Source of the DNA: Marasmius tenuissimus
Lineage: Eukaryota; Basidiomycota; Agaricomycetes; Agaricales; Marasmiaceae
Direction of reading: 5' to 3'
Assembly: GCA_029532415.1 (NCBI GenBank)
Contig: JAQOTA010000035.1
Coordinates: 124,001-188,000, forward strand
Length of the DNA stretch: 64,000 bases
Shown here: one piece after another, positions 10,735 through 21,462 of the stretch
Layout: every line of letters begins with the position of its first letter
How positions within the stretch are numbered: the stretch's first letter is position 1
Notes under the pieces: model-generated
What the model was told of the DNA's origin: nothing
Database searches by the model: none
Seen by the model: the letters and a program-made list of their open reading frames with translations, nothing else
Made by a program: the position numbers and the translations under genes

Positions 10735-12282
10735 CTACTCCGGCGTGTAAGCCGGTGGTATTGTAGCAGTCCCTGGAGTTGTGTCTGCACTATGTACTAC
10801 TGTGTACCGATAACCACTGTCCTGCTCCTGACGCGACTGCTCATTGATGACCTCTCGTTGTGCACGCTTCAAATCCACAAAATTTGCCGCCAGTGATTCT
10901 CCGGATTTGTATTGTGCCCTTCCGATAGCTCGCGTCGGAGACCGTGAGTTCTGGGAAGGCTCGCCCGTCCAAACCTCAGACATGGTATTGGGTGGTACAT
11001 CATCCCAATTCTCATCGCGCAACTCCCTCGGGCCACCCCTTCGCCTCCTCCGCCTCCTCATGAACCAAAGCAGTCCACCAATTGCTATGAGGCCAAATAC
11101 ACCACCCAGAACACCACCTATGATCCCTCCAGTAGGGGCAGCTCTCTTCTCTGTTTCCATTAGCTCAGATTGGCTCCCATTGACTACGACCCCGTTGTTG
11201 GCTACATAGAAATAATCAATGACCAACATCTGCGACGTCTTCGTGCCGGTCCCAGTGTAAGAAATAGCCATTTCGTGCTCGTTCTCGCCACTAAGCGACG
11301 TAGTTTCGAACATAAGTTGATTTGTCCATGCTTCTCGGCTTCCCGAATCATGAGGCACAGCTTTTGTCCCCGGAAGACCGAAGGTAATGGGCGGGCTACC
11401 ATCAATGCTGTAGGAGCCCGTACTGCTGTCGAGAGATGTGCGATTTTGGCTGGCATCGAGCGCGGCATTGATTCCGTACATGGATACTGACGTTCCTATC
11501 GAACCATCACAGATGTCAGCAGACCAATCTGAGGAAAGGGCTCGTGGTAGCAGACTCACCATTGAACTTGAAGGACATTGTCGCATTTGGTGTCATTGTC
11601 CAACTCACGGAATCAAAGTCCCCGTCTTCAATACGCCATTCACTACTTCCGTTGGAATAGAAGCAACTTCTAGAGTCACTCGAGTCCACTTTCAGTACCT
11701 GCTTCGTGATGTTCGCGCTGTCCAATGGGGACGATGGAATCAACCCAGAAAATTTGATCCTTTGGGTTATTGAGTGTGATATCCATGGTTAACGTATGTT
11801 CTGCGTTGGAAACTTCGCCTTCGCATAAAACGAGATTGGTGGTATAGTATGTGTAGGTTTCGTACTTGATAGGCAAAATGGGCTCGTTGTCAATTTTGCA
11901 GGTGTAATTGGGAAAAAGGGACAGGTCATCCATTGTTTCCCGGGTATTGGACAGGGCAGGAATTTTGCGATTGTCCTTAGCACCTCTAACTTGAAAGAAG
12001 TTGCCTTTCGGCAGGAAGGAAACAAGAAAGGTCAAGTCAGTTCGGGCTCCCTTCACCAGCAGAATCCCAGGGAAAAAGCTTACCCTCAAAGGTGAATGCA
12101 AAGCTTGCCTTTTCGGAATCTGTTCCAGTCATTGTACGGTTGTACGGATCTCCGAGTGTCCCGTAGTTGTTGAAAGTCAATCCGTCAATGCTCCAGGCAT
12201 TGGTGTCCGAGTAGGCGATTCGGGGATCCTTGTCGTCCACAATGATTCGACGGGGGTATCGAGTCTCGAAGTCAAAATTCAT
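10735..12282 (-). pseudogene. Single-pass membrane protein, paralogue 1, frameshifted
   Basis: Same architecture as the genes at 18432 and 23107: an N-terminal YPRRIIVDDKDPRI block, an extracellular beta-rich region with two related halves, a glycine-rich transmembrane helix (GGIIGGVLGGVFGLIAIGG), a basic stop-transfer run, and a cytoplasmic tail ending PPAYTPE. Exons 12084-12282, 11560-12004 and 10735-11495; introns 12005-12083 and 11496-11559 have GT-AG ends at the same places as the paralogues. Against them, five bases are missing near 11732, where the DSIEYSP motif should be. The coding sum is 1405 nt, so the frame is lost. The ATG at 12280-12282 follows an in-frame GTG that I do not take as the start. 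Confidence 0.8.
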
Positions 12283-13737
12283 TGTCACTCGTAAAACTCT
12301 GAAGAAGAGGTGATCATGGGTTGATGGGGTGCGTGTTAATGATTATAGGATACTATCTCACATAATATACTGTTTTGAAGCTCAATTGAAGAGTTTCCAT
12401 CAGCATCGTGTTGCCAGGGCTCGTGATACTCCGTAAGATAGATCGACAGATATTGATCCAACAGCAGCACGCAAGAATTTACTCTGTTTCTGAGCCCGTG
12501 CGTATGATTGAAAGTTGTCAGAATCTGAACTATGTACGCCAGTGTTACATGAGGGTCGAGCACTATTGGGACATCGGTCTAATTATGAGCAGACACCTTT
12601 GCTACGGTATCCAAATCCTCAAAAAATTACATTCGAATACAAGGTTTGCACTGCCAATCCGGACGAGCTGTGATGATCAAAGCGCACAAGCGCCAAGAAA
12701 CGGAAGGAAAGTGATGTATATCCTCATCAACAGTGTTCGAAGAGAGGTTCGATACCGAACTGATCTTGTTCTTGACAGCTGGAGACCATGTATAGCTCAG
12801 ATATATTCCCGCGTGCAGAAGACGCCCTACCCGTTCGTCACTCATCGAGCGCGTCCATCTGGCCAGCACATCGACGTTCCTTTCCTCCGTACACGCAGCA
12901 CACATGCAAAAAAAAACGCCAGCAAGACCCCACGCCCCCTTGATCATCCGCATGGGACTACAAAAATGACTATCTTCCTTGCTATGATTCTACAGAAACT
13001 ACCAACCGCAGGCAACCCGAAGGTTCGAAGTCAGGAGTTGGACGTGAGAAGTCAAGAACACGAACAAGGAAATAACTGGTCAAAAGAGAGCTGGAAGGCT
13101 TGGGAATATTGTCTATTTGTAGCAGAACTTTTGGATGCACCGTGCACGACTATTTCAGGCCAGACAAGGAGCCTCCACAAAGGCAATGAGCTGTTCAACT
13201 TCATCCTTCTTGAATCTTGGGGAGTTGGACCGTATTCAATGGCCTGAAGACATCTAAATTACAGTGGCAGACACGCCTAAACTACTCTAACCAAGTCGAG
13301 TCCCCGAGACTATTGAAATCTATCGGTCTTTCACTCTTCCTCTGCCTATTCTAAGCTGTATACACTGGGTACAAAACAACGTGATACGCGTCCCTTTATT
13401 CAAACTTTATGTTGAAACTATTCCAGAGTTTGCATTTTTTAGAATAAATTCAACAACTACGCGTATTATATTAGCTTGCACCCAGTGGTATGAGACCAAG
13501 AAGGGCCTCTATGACAGATTCACTACCAAATAACGAAAGTTTACACTGATTCTATCTCCTTTCGGGCAGGAATGGGGTGAATGCTGGCGGTTCACTGGCA
13601 GCTGCGATTCCGAAACGAGTCCCACATGTCGTCCACATCAAAAAATCCGGAAATATCCGGACTGCCGGAGTACCACATCATTATATCCGGACCGCCGCGA
13701 ACAGCCTATTACTGTCTTGAGCATCTGAAAACTCATA
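12283..13737. other. Upstream region of paralogue 1, no coding support
   Basis: The first 600 bases share scattered blocks with the sequence upstream of the other two paralogues (for example CGTAAGATAGAT near 12430 and 24805, and a GGTCGAG.CTATTGGG word near 12553 and 20190), so the duplicated unit included promoter sequence. The rest holds no recognised gene. TCCGG-rich repeats lie at 13645-13700. Confidence 0.5.
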
Positions 13738-13745
13738 GTCTCAAC

Positions 13746-14414
13746 TAGTGTTGCGTAAGAAACCCTACCATTTTACAAACTTACCAGGTAAGTTACCGTA
13801 AGTTACTGGTAAGTTACCAAGAGGGTCCGTAGACCTCTAGTAACTAACCTCCAGAAGTCACCGGACCGGTCCTCAGACTCCCGGAGAGACAGTATTCTGA
13901 TTCACCGGGCAAGGTTGAGTGATCTTCAGCGCGACTCTCGCTCAGCTGACTATCGGTTTACAAGGCGAGCTAAATTTCTGTGTTACCCAAGGTTTCACTG
14001 TCTTCACTTACGACCCTCTCGCATTGCAGATCCCAGAAGCCCGTGAAATCAGACTAACACAGCTAGGTTGTACTTAGACAGATCCGATGGTGGACCAGCT
14101 TGTACAATTGAAAGCTCCGATGCCTCCGTTCGGCAGCAGTTGAACCAAAGGGATCAAGCCTTGAGCAATCGGAAAGAAAATCAGAAATTAGTATAGGCTT
14201 GAAAAGTCGGGGGTTTTGAACCCAACATGTATATAAAGTAGTCCTGGATCGGAGTCAAAGCGCGCGAAGCGCAAAGAATTTTTTTTTGGCCTGCCCGGAG
14301 TACCGGACCGGGCAAAGTTACCAGTAACTTACTAGTAACTGACCAGACCCCCTCAGGATGGCCTGGTAAGTTACGGGTAAGTTTCCGGCGCCAGACCAAA
14401 CTTACGCAACGCTA
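13746..14414. mobile_element. hAT-like MITE, 669 bp, 8-bp target duplication
   Basis: Inverted ends TAGTGTTGCGTAAG and its partner (TAGCGTTGCGTAAG reversed) at 13746 and 14414. Direct repeats GTCTCAAC lie at 13738-13745 and 14415-14422. Subterminal regions are filled with GTAAGTTAC/GTAACTTAC words in both orientations, typical of transposase-binding clusters. No transposase ORF. Confidence 0.88.
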
Positions 14415-14637
14415 GTCTCAACAGGGCCCGTACATGATATCGGAAGCTCTGCCTCGGGTAAGAGTCAGATTCAAGATCTATTTCCTCAGGTTGGTGAGAT
14501 ACAAAATTTCAACACCCAAAACGACCAGGACCCCAAGACTATTAAAAAATTGACACCCCTCGACCAGTCAAACGACAAGGATAGCTTCACTGAGGAACAC
14601 TACATGGAATTCCACTTGCGATACTAGTCGAAATGCT

Positions 14638-14935
14638 GCTAGGGCAACCATTTTGTAATGCTGCTCGAGCATCCGTCTACAAGATTGCTTGAGATACTGC
14701 TAAGATGTCCACTCACGGCGCTGCTGGGAATACTGCTGGGTGGAGTGTCGACAAAACTGTTGGGAATGCCCCTGGGACAACCGTCAACAAGTGCTCAGGA
14801 CACTGCTGGGTCGGGTATCAATAGCGCTACTCGGGATGCTACTGAGACGAATTTGAGGGCACTGATAGGGATACTACTAGAACGTGCCATCGTAGCGTCG
14901 CTGGGAACGCTACTCACAGTGGAAGTAGCATAAAC
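14638..14935 (+). repeat. Degenerate minisatellite-like tract, copy 1
   Basis: Imperfect units of roughly 45 nt built on the words CTGCTGGGAATACTGCT and CGATAC/GGATACTGCT. Read on +, the units give alanine/threonine/aspartate/asparagine-rich peptides like AGNTAGWSVDKTVGNAPGTT, but stops and frame changes interrupt them. The same tract with the same leader (CCTCGACCA...GATAGCTTCACT) occurs at 25.5-25.95 kb. Possibly the exon of a repetitive Ala-rich protein, now decayed. Confidence 0.6.
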
Positions 14936-15589
14936 ATTCTGCGAAGCGGGTGCCTAGTCAGAATGAGAGATAGGAGGTGAAATAGATGAGACCGAGTACC
15001 GCTCTATAACTTTAAGAGACAAAGAATCCTTGCTGCGACTCCAAAGGAGAGGTAAAAAGCGAGAGACATTGCTCCGATTCAGGTTCGGGTTTCCATGTTT
15101 GGTAAACGGGTGGAGTGTTAAATCAACCAGGAGTGAGTCAAAAGATGGTCTGTTTGATTTTCTGACTAAAGTGGGTCGAGTTGGGGTAGAATTAGTGATA
15201 ATCCCGCTGTGCTTGAAAGAAGCAGACTCGGCAGCTTCAGCACTGCGGTACAACAAATGTGATTGTGGAAAAGGTTCGAGCAAGAAGGCTAATGACGTTC
15301 GAAGCTAATGTGTCAGTGAGTAAATTCTTGGAGTTTGCTGTAGAGGAGTCTGCAGTACCTTTTCGCCGAACTGCCAAGAGTCGAACAACGAGACCCTGAA
15401 CGACGTTGTTCTGTCGTTATACGGGTTCCGATTCGGGTTACTCATGGATTCTGGGGTTGATTTCGATGAGGAGGCTCGACGATAGTTGGCCGTCGCTTTT
15501 GTGAGTGACAATAACAGCTAGCAGAAGCTGAGAACAAGAGACACGACTACTTGCCGTTGTCCTCCAACCAATGCCTGATGGCAAAGCTA
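14936..15589. other. No recognised gene
   Basis: Overlapping ORFs of about 90-110 codons occur on both strands (14954-15308), but neither shows a known motif or a convincing splice context. Confidence 0.4.
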
Positions 15590-17079
15590 CAGACGCGCTA
15601 GCTCGTCTCGGAGACCAGAGACCAGAGCGTTTTCTCCCTGGTCTCCCGCGTGATCGTGCTCAGCGATAGTCGGCATCAAAGCAACCTCCACATTTCCCGA
15701 GATCCCCAGGATCCCAAAGCCAGCCGACGTAGGGCGAGTAACAATCAGAGGGACTAGGGGAAGGTCTTGTGTCGTCAGTATTATGTTGGAATCATTTTCT
15801 TCCAACCAGACACGTAGAAGTTTCTGTGGTCACTCGCCCTACGGTAAGGCTTTTCCTATTTTTTATTTGTGATTTCATCGGTCAAAAAACATCTACACAT
15901 AATAATGATTACACACTTAGTAATTCCTCCCTCCCCCACCCATTTTCGCCTGATATAGCTGGCCTCACCGTGGTGTGGCTGGTCCTAGGAGCCTGAGATT
16001 CTCCTTGACATCGGATGATTTTTGCAGGATAGACAGAGTCGGCAAAATTCCTCCCGGAATCAGGTTTGGATCGAGCCAGGCCGATTTCGCGAGTACCGCG
16101 GAGTGCTGGATGGAAGTGATGGTGCTCGTGCCTCGAAGCTCACTGAATATGCCGGTCTGGTACAATGTTCCCACCCTGAGTTGGTTTGCACGGTTGAAAG
16201 ATTTGAGTCGAGGTACGAAAGGAGATCGAGTTATTGTTTCTTTGTGAGCTTTGATACTGAACTTATAGCCTTTGGGAATTTAGGATGGCACAATCACGGA
16301 GGATAAGATATATGGAAAATCAATCCAGAAAGGGGCAGCGTGGCCAAAGAAGTAGGAGGAGGTGACATCATTCTAAATTTAGCATCTACATGTCCAAACC
16401 TCTTCCAAACCACCTCAAACCACTTCACAATCTCCTTAAACACCTCCAAATCCACCCTCAAGCCCATCTTAACCTCCCCCGAAGAGTAGCCGAAACATCT
16501 CCCGAAGACGCCGATCGCACCATCCCTTTCCCCACATCTATTTTTCTATATATCGAGTCGATATATAGAAAAATAGATGTGGGTCGACGACTCGCAGGGT
16601 GTGCAATAGACGACCTGCCCAACCCCCTCGCATCAATAACGGATGTGGTTTCGTTACGCGCTGATCGTACCATCTCTAGCTGAGTACTTCGTCCGCTACA
16701 CGATGGCGGCTTTAGATTGAGTTTTGACCCAGCTATGTAACACTCCCCGTCAGTGGTATGGGTCGATTTCGGAAGGAAACCATTGAGGCTCGTGGATCGT
16801 AGAGAAGTGGGCTTAGATCGTCGTGGTCGGTCTCGAGTGCGTTCACTGTCTAGTGCCGTCAACGTCACTCTAATTATTGTTCCCTCTCGGCGAGTATAGA
16901 TTTAAGACCTGCCAACTGAAATATCAGCTTTTCAAGGTAAACTCGTCCGGTATAATGAGTATATAAGTGGGCCGCGTCATCATTTCTATGCGCTCGGGCG
17001 TTTGACTGATTTCGATTTCTTTACAGATCCTTTTTATGATATTTTTGATGAGAATCAATCGTGAGCTCGTGCCGATAGT
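15590..17079. repeat. Segmental duplication, left copy (partner 47.2-49.3 kb)
   Basis: Several blocks are collinear and in the same orientation with the right-hand copy: AAAGCCAGCC.A.GTAGG.C.AGT followed by CACGTAGAAGTTTC near 15715-15840 and 47285-47400, the stretch near 16600-16900 and 48810-49080, and GATCGTGAGCTCGTRCCG near 17055 and 49215. Short exon-like open segments lie near 16020-16240 without recognised domains. Confidence 0.6.
16531..16583. repeat. 53-bp near-perfect palindrome
   Basis: Arms 16531-16556 and 16558-16583 are exact reverse complements over 26 bases around a single G at 16557. The arms begin CCCACATCTATTTTT and end TATATATCGA. No U-tract follows, so it is not a conventional terminator. 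It lies within the left copy of the segmental duplication and has no counterpart in the right copy. Confidence 0.95.
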
Positions 17080-17344
17080 ACCCTCGAAGAATCTGTGAGA
17101 TTTCTACAGTCCATTAAACTTCTTGCAACTCGGGACGTTGATTGTCTGGTTCCATTTCTTTGGTGTAAACGCACCCGTATCAACTACGGTCAGAAGGAAA
17201 CTGGCCACTACATCTGGTAAGTCTCGACTACCCACCTTTGGGAAGTGACGACATATTCGGAGTGAAAATTATAGGTTCAACTACGACGTCAACAATATCC
17301 CCAACGGCGTTCAAGTTGGCGTTGAGCAGGCATGCTCCGACTAA
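17080..17344 (+). pseudogene. Small secreted protein remnant, exon 1 largely lost
   Basis: Homologous to the intact gene at 51991. Only the last codons of exon 1 remain (..TLEES then a GTGAGA donor near 17094). Exon 2 at 17164-17216 encodes CKRTRINYGQKETGHYIW and exon 3 at 17275-17344 encodes FNYDVNNIPNGVQVGVEQACSD, then TAA. The acceptor before exon 2 reads GG instead of AG. The signal peptide exon is replaced by unrelated upstream sequence, so no secreted product is expected. Confidence 0.75.
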
Positions 17345-18431
17345 TAGGCTAAACTCTTCGGTGAATAACAGTCGAGAGGGTATAAGTAGTGTCGATGAGG
17401 TGTAGGATACAATTTTTGAATGATTTTAGTCTTGCAATTGTCTATAATACTATATAATCTACCCATCTATCTGTATAAACTATGAGGACGTGAGATCGTG
17501 ACCGCGCGTTGGGGATCCGACCCTTTCTCTCTTCGAAAAGGAAATACTCAAGCAGCGCCCGGGAGTTGGTCCATGAAGTAAAAAACAATTGCTATAAGGA
17601 TAGGAAACCAAACTGTTTCCAAAGGTGTGGTCGCACCATTCAAGAGTCGGAAGAGGTAAGGAACTATAAAAGTAGTTCTAACCGAGCCTACGTACTCGAG
17701 TACGAGACATCTCCAGCTCAACTACTACCCAACTCGGGCTTTTGGAGCTTCGAGCCTTTGAACATTTCGACGTGGATAAGATTTAATGGTGGTGTGAGAT
17801 TTAGATGGTATTCCGGTCCTGTCGTGTCCAGCCGGCTAGAGACCTAATTCTATACGCTTGTCCCAAGCTACAAGATATAGAGCCGCAGTTTGGGCTCGCT
17901 GGGAAGGCCGATCCAGATCGTTTTCGGAAGGCGGGTCTCCGATCTTTCCAAGGCGTTTGATGGGAATGGCAGTACCCGAACCGTCAGGCATTTACTGCGG
18001 GTACTGTAGCTTTGGTTTTTGAGTCCTGAGCGCTGCTAGAACACTTGACAACCAAAAAGCGTACTTCGTCTGTGATAAATGAAGACCGAGAGATGAGTGT
18101 AAGAAGGCAAGGCTTATTACGGAGGGACTAAGTACCCTGACGGTCACTACATAGTCGACGCTCGTCACGTGTTGAATGTATCTTTGAGGCGATAAACTCC
18201 AGCAAACGCACCAGTAAAGACGTCTGCCAGTGAGCCATACGCGTCGAACAGCTTCATTGTAGCAGAAAGCTAATAACTGCACGCATTCGGTTTTGGGGAT
18301 AAAGAACGTCTGAGAGTGTTTGTACAGCGAACCACATACAAGTACAATGAGAGTACGAAAAATGTTCCATTCACAAACACTAGAGAACGAAGAGAAGATA
18401 AACTACGCATGGCCAACTCGATCGGACTGAG
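17345..18431. other. No recognised gene
   Basis: A 112-codon ORF at 17509-17847 (+) has no recognised motif. The rest, down to the 3' end of paralogue 2, shows no feature I can support. Confidence 0.35.
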
Positions 18432-19889
18432 TTACGCCGGTGTGTAGGCTGGCGGAGTCGTAGCAGTCTCCTGCGAACCATTGGAAGTATGTAATGCTGC
18501 GTACCGAGCTCCACGATCTGATTCACCATATCCATGTCCATGGATGACCTCCCGCTGCTCATAATCCACTGGCGTCAATGGCTCTATGGGTGTGTATTCC
18601 ACCGTTCCACGTGCTGTCGGAGACCATGGTTCCTGTAAAGGTTCACCTGACCAAACCTCAGGTATGGCATTAGACGACAGCCCACTCCACCTCCCATCGT
18701 GAACCTCCCTATGATCTGTCTTCCGCCTCCTCCGCCTTCTCATGAACCAAACCAGCCCACCAATCGCTATGAGGCCAAAAACACCACCCAAAACACCACC
18801 TGCAATTGCTCCAACAGGGACAGTCCTCTCCTCCGGTTCTACTGGTTTAGAGTCGTTCTCCACATAAAAATAATTGATATACAAGAACTGCGGTGATTCT
18901 GTGTCTCGGGATCCAGAGTAACGAATGACCATTTCATGCTCCCCCTCGCCATCAACCAGCCCAGTTGTGAAAAGATGTTGGTTTGCCCGTCCGACCACAG
19001 TCGTCTGATCTTCAGGTGAACCTTTTGACCCGGGAATAGTGAACTCCTGGGCGGGGTGGTTATTATCGATCTGCCAGGTGCCCGTCGTGCTGTCAAGGCG
19101 CGTCCGATTAGCCCCGTACGCGTTAGCTCCGTAGACAGATACGTTGGACCTTCCTATTGAACCGTTGAAAAGTTAAATCACATTCGAGAGTTCCCGCGAA
19201 AGCAGACGCACCATTAAACTTGAGAGACATCGTCGCGTTTAACTCTCGCGTCTGCACTCCGAGATCGAAGTCTCCGCGTATAGCCTTCCATTGGCCGGTT
19301 TTGTTGTCATAGGAGCAGCTTTGGGTTTCGCTCCAATCAACCTTCAGTGTTTGTTTCGTTAGGTCTGCGTTATCCAATGGGGAGTATTCAATTGAATCCA
19401 GCCAAAAAACTTGTTTGGTTGGGTCGCTGATTGTGATATCCATGGTCAAAGTATGTCTGCCTTTTGACAGCAGTCCTTTCTCGCATAGAACGAGATTGGT
19501 TGTTACGTAGATGTCGGGGTTGTATCCGTTAGAATCGATAGAGTTGTTGTCGACTTTGCAGGTGAATATCGGAGGGGGATCCTGCGAGTGCTTCGCACCC
19601 CTGACTTGAACAAAGTCACCTTTGAGGGGAATGGAACAAGGAAGGTCGGAATCGGTCAAGCTCGCTAAAATAACCACAAAGAATTGAACTTACCCTCAAA
19701 GGTAAATGTGAAGCTCGCCCTGTTAGAATTCGTTCCCGTCAATGTCTGTTTGTATGGGTCCCCGAACGTCTTCGTATTGTTGAAAGCTGATACGTCAAGG
19801 TTCCATGAACTAGTAGCATCATAGACAATGCGGGGATTTTTGTCGTCCACCATTATCCGACGAGGGTATTGAATCTCTGATTCTGCCAT
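18432..19889 (-). CDS. Single-pass membrane protein, paralogue 2
   Basis: Predicted plasma-membrane or vesicle protein of unknown ligand, 441 aa from exons 19694-19889, 19212-19619 and 18432-19153 (introns 19620-19693 and 19154-19211, GT-AG, sum divisible by three). Order: YPRRIMVDDKNPRI start block, QVRGAKHSQDPPPIFTCKVDN, HTLTMDITISDPTKQVFWLDSIEYSP, then a second half with RSNVSVYGANAYG, a VPVGAIAGGVLGGVFGLIAIGG helix, RRRRRRK, and a tail ending PPAYTPA. Arg-rich after the helix puts the tail in the cytosol. PPAY matches the PPxY ligand of WW domains such as those in Rsp5/Nedd4-type ligases (inferred). No cleavable signal peptide is evident, which is odd for an outside N-terminal domain. ATG 19887-19889 chosen. 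Confidence 0.85.
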
Positions 19890-20617
19890 TGTCAATCGTG
19901 AACTCGACTGCAGAAATATGTGAGGGAGATTATGAGGGGTATGGACGTGAGGATGTGTACTAAAAGCTGTACAGCATTGTCCTAACTAATGTACCCTTCT
20001 GAAGGTTGAGTCAGATTGTTGCCTTTGCCCTTGTTCCATAGAACGAACAGACAGATGCAAAGAGGACGGAAGCAATGGAAGAACTGGCCATCAAGTACTA
20101 TTTATGGCTAAAACTACTTGTGCTTTGCATGTCAGGCAAATATGATCGAGAAGACTGAAATTCAACATTTTAAGCGGGTGCTGCACGACGGTCGAGTGCT
20201 ATTGGGGCACCAGACTACAACCGTAGGGAGATACTTATGCGGTATATGAATACTCAAACAATAATTCCGGGTACAATCCTCGCATTGCTTGTGATGGCGG
20301 TGATGTACAAGCATAGTGGGTAATATGAGCATGAGTGATTTCTATCCTGATTTACGGCATCGGTATCTCGCTATCGATAGCGCGTCCGTCTTAGGGCTAT
20401 CTTGATGCGCATAGCCGTGAGTAGCCTTGCATAGCTTCAGGAGACCTTGTACAACACTGGGATATGGATTTTTATTCTTGCGCCAAGATGTCCCCACTCA
20501 TTTCTTCACTAAAGCCTTCATTACGGTTCGGCTAATCGTCCACGCACGCTTCTAAAGGAGACCCAGCTTGCCAGAAAGCCTCTATATAAACCCGCGGACA
20601 GAACTTGAGGCATTTCT
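19890..20617. other. Upstream region of paralogue 2, no gene
   Basis: Contains blocks shared with the upstream regions of paralogues 1 and 3. No ORF with recognisable content. Confidence 0.4.
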
Positions 20618-20687
20618 GGTCGCACGGGTATTCAGATCAACATCTGATGCCTCACACTGCAAGGATCAGTCTGAGTGCTTTTTTGTA

Positions 20688-20731
20688 GTGATGCGCGGGC
20701 TCGGGCTGGGCTCAAAGCCTCGGGCTTGGGC
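20688..20731. mobile_element. Fragment with hAT-like end
   Basis: Begins TAGTGATGCGCGGGCTCGGG, resembling the terminus of the MITE at 5308 (TAGTGTTTTGCGAGC plus GGCTC-rich interior). No matching right end was found; it abuts the next MITE. Confidence 0.35.
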
Positions 20732-21089
20732 TCAATCAATTCGTATGGGGTTTTCCGTGTGACACAAAAATCATCCAGGGTGAATTCGTATGACCAGTGA
20801 ATTACCGGTGACCGAAAAAAATTTTTCGTATACAACTCTCAAGCCCTCAGCAGCTGGGAGCACGTATGTGAGAAGAATGGCGGCATTAGCTGCCGCCCGC
20901 TGAAATTTGCCCTAACCCTTCAACTTGGGCCAAAAAAGTTGTTTTCTGGCCTTTTTAGGCTGTCCAGATTTTTGGTCACATATGGGAACACTTCGTATGG
21001 ACCCCCTGTGACTATGTGACCATATGAAAATTTTCCGTATGGTGGGGGACCTGTGACATGCGACATACGAATTGAATGAAATAGGTCAG
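20732..21089. mobile_element. MITE family T, left-truncated copy
   Basis: Same family as 40166-40534 (here in the opposite orientation): TCAATCAATTCG near the left end, ACCGGTGACCGAAAAA, internal GGCCTTTTTAGGCTG, and right end CGAATTGAATGAAATAGGTCAG followed by TA. The outer bases CTGACCTATT of the left terminus are missing, replaced by the hAT-like fragment. Confidence 0.75.
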
Positions 21090-21462
21090 TATTTCCGTCC
21101 TTAGTGTGTTAGTACTCAGTGAACCGCCTTGATCATGAGAAGATGTGAAATTCTTGATTTTGGACCGATAACGTTCATAACTGACTTTGAAACGGGCCAT
21201 ACAAAATGCAGAGACCCCAAGACCCTGGGAGCTCAACACCTTTGACCAATTAGGCTACAATGACATGACCTTGAAGGTTTGGAACATTGCTCGACCAGTC
21301 GGAATCCTGTTGGAACGCCACTTCAATGCTCGACTCTACTTGACAAGCGATCATCTAAAAGACTGCTTATGGTAATTTAGCAGCGACCCTCCATTCCCCT
21401 GTTGGTTGAACTTAGACCGTGGGAATTTTGTGTCCTCAGTCACTTCGACCTATCTAAAGTAG

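Larger units (their letters stand above)
20618..21330. repeat. Old repeat shared with 42.87-43.2 kb, split by other elements
   Basis: Left part (GGTATTCAGATCA...GAGTGCTTTT) and right part (ACGGGCCATAC..GCAGA..., TTGGAACATTGC) match a continuous stretch at 42885-43160. In this copy about 400 bases of other repeats (20688-21089) intervene. Identity of the element is unknown. Confidence 0.5.

Noticed and set aside
12408..13247. 279-codon + strand ORF
   Set aside because: It covers the upstream region shared by the membrane-protein paralogues, has no motif, and is not preserved as an ORF in the other two upstream regions.
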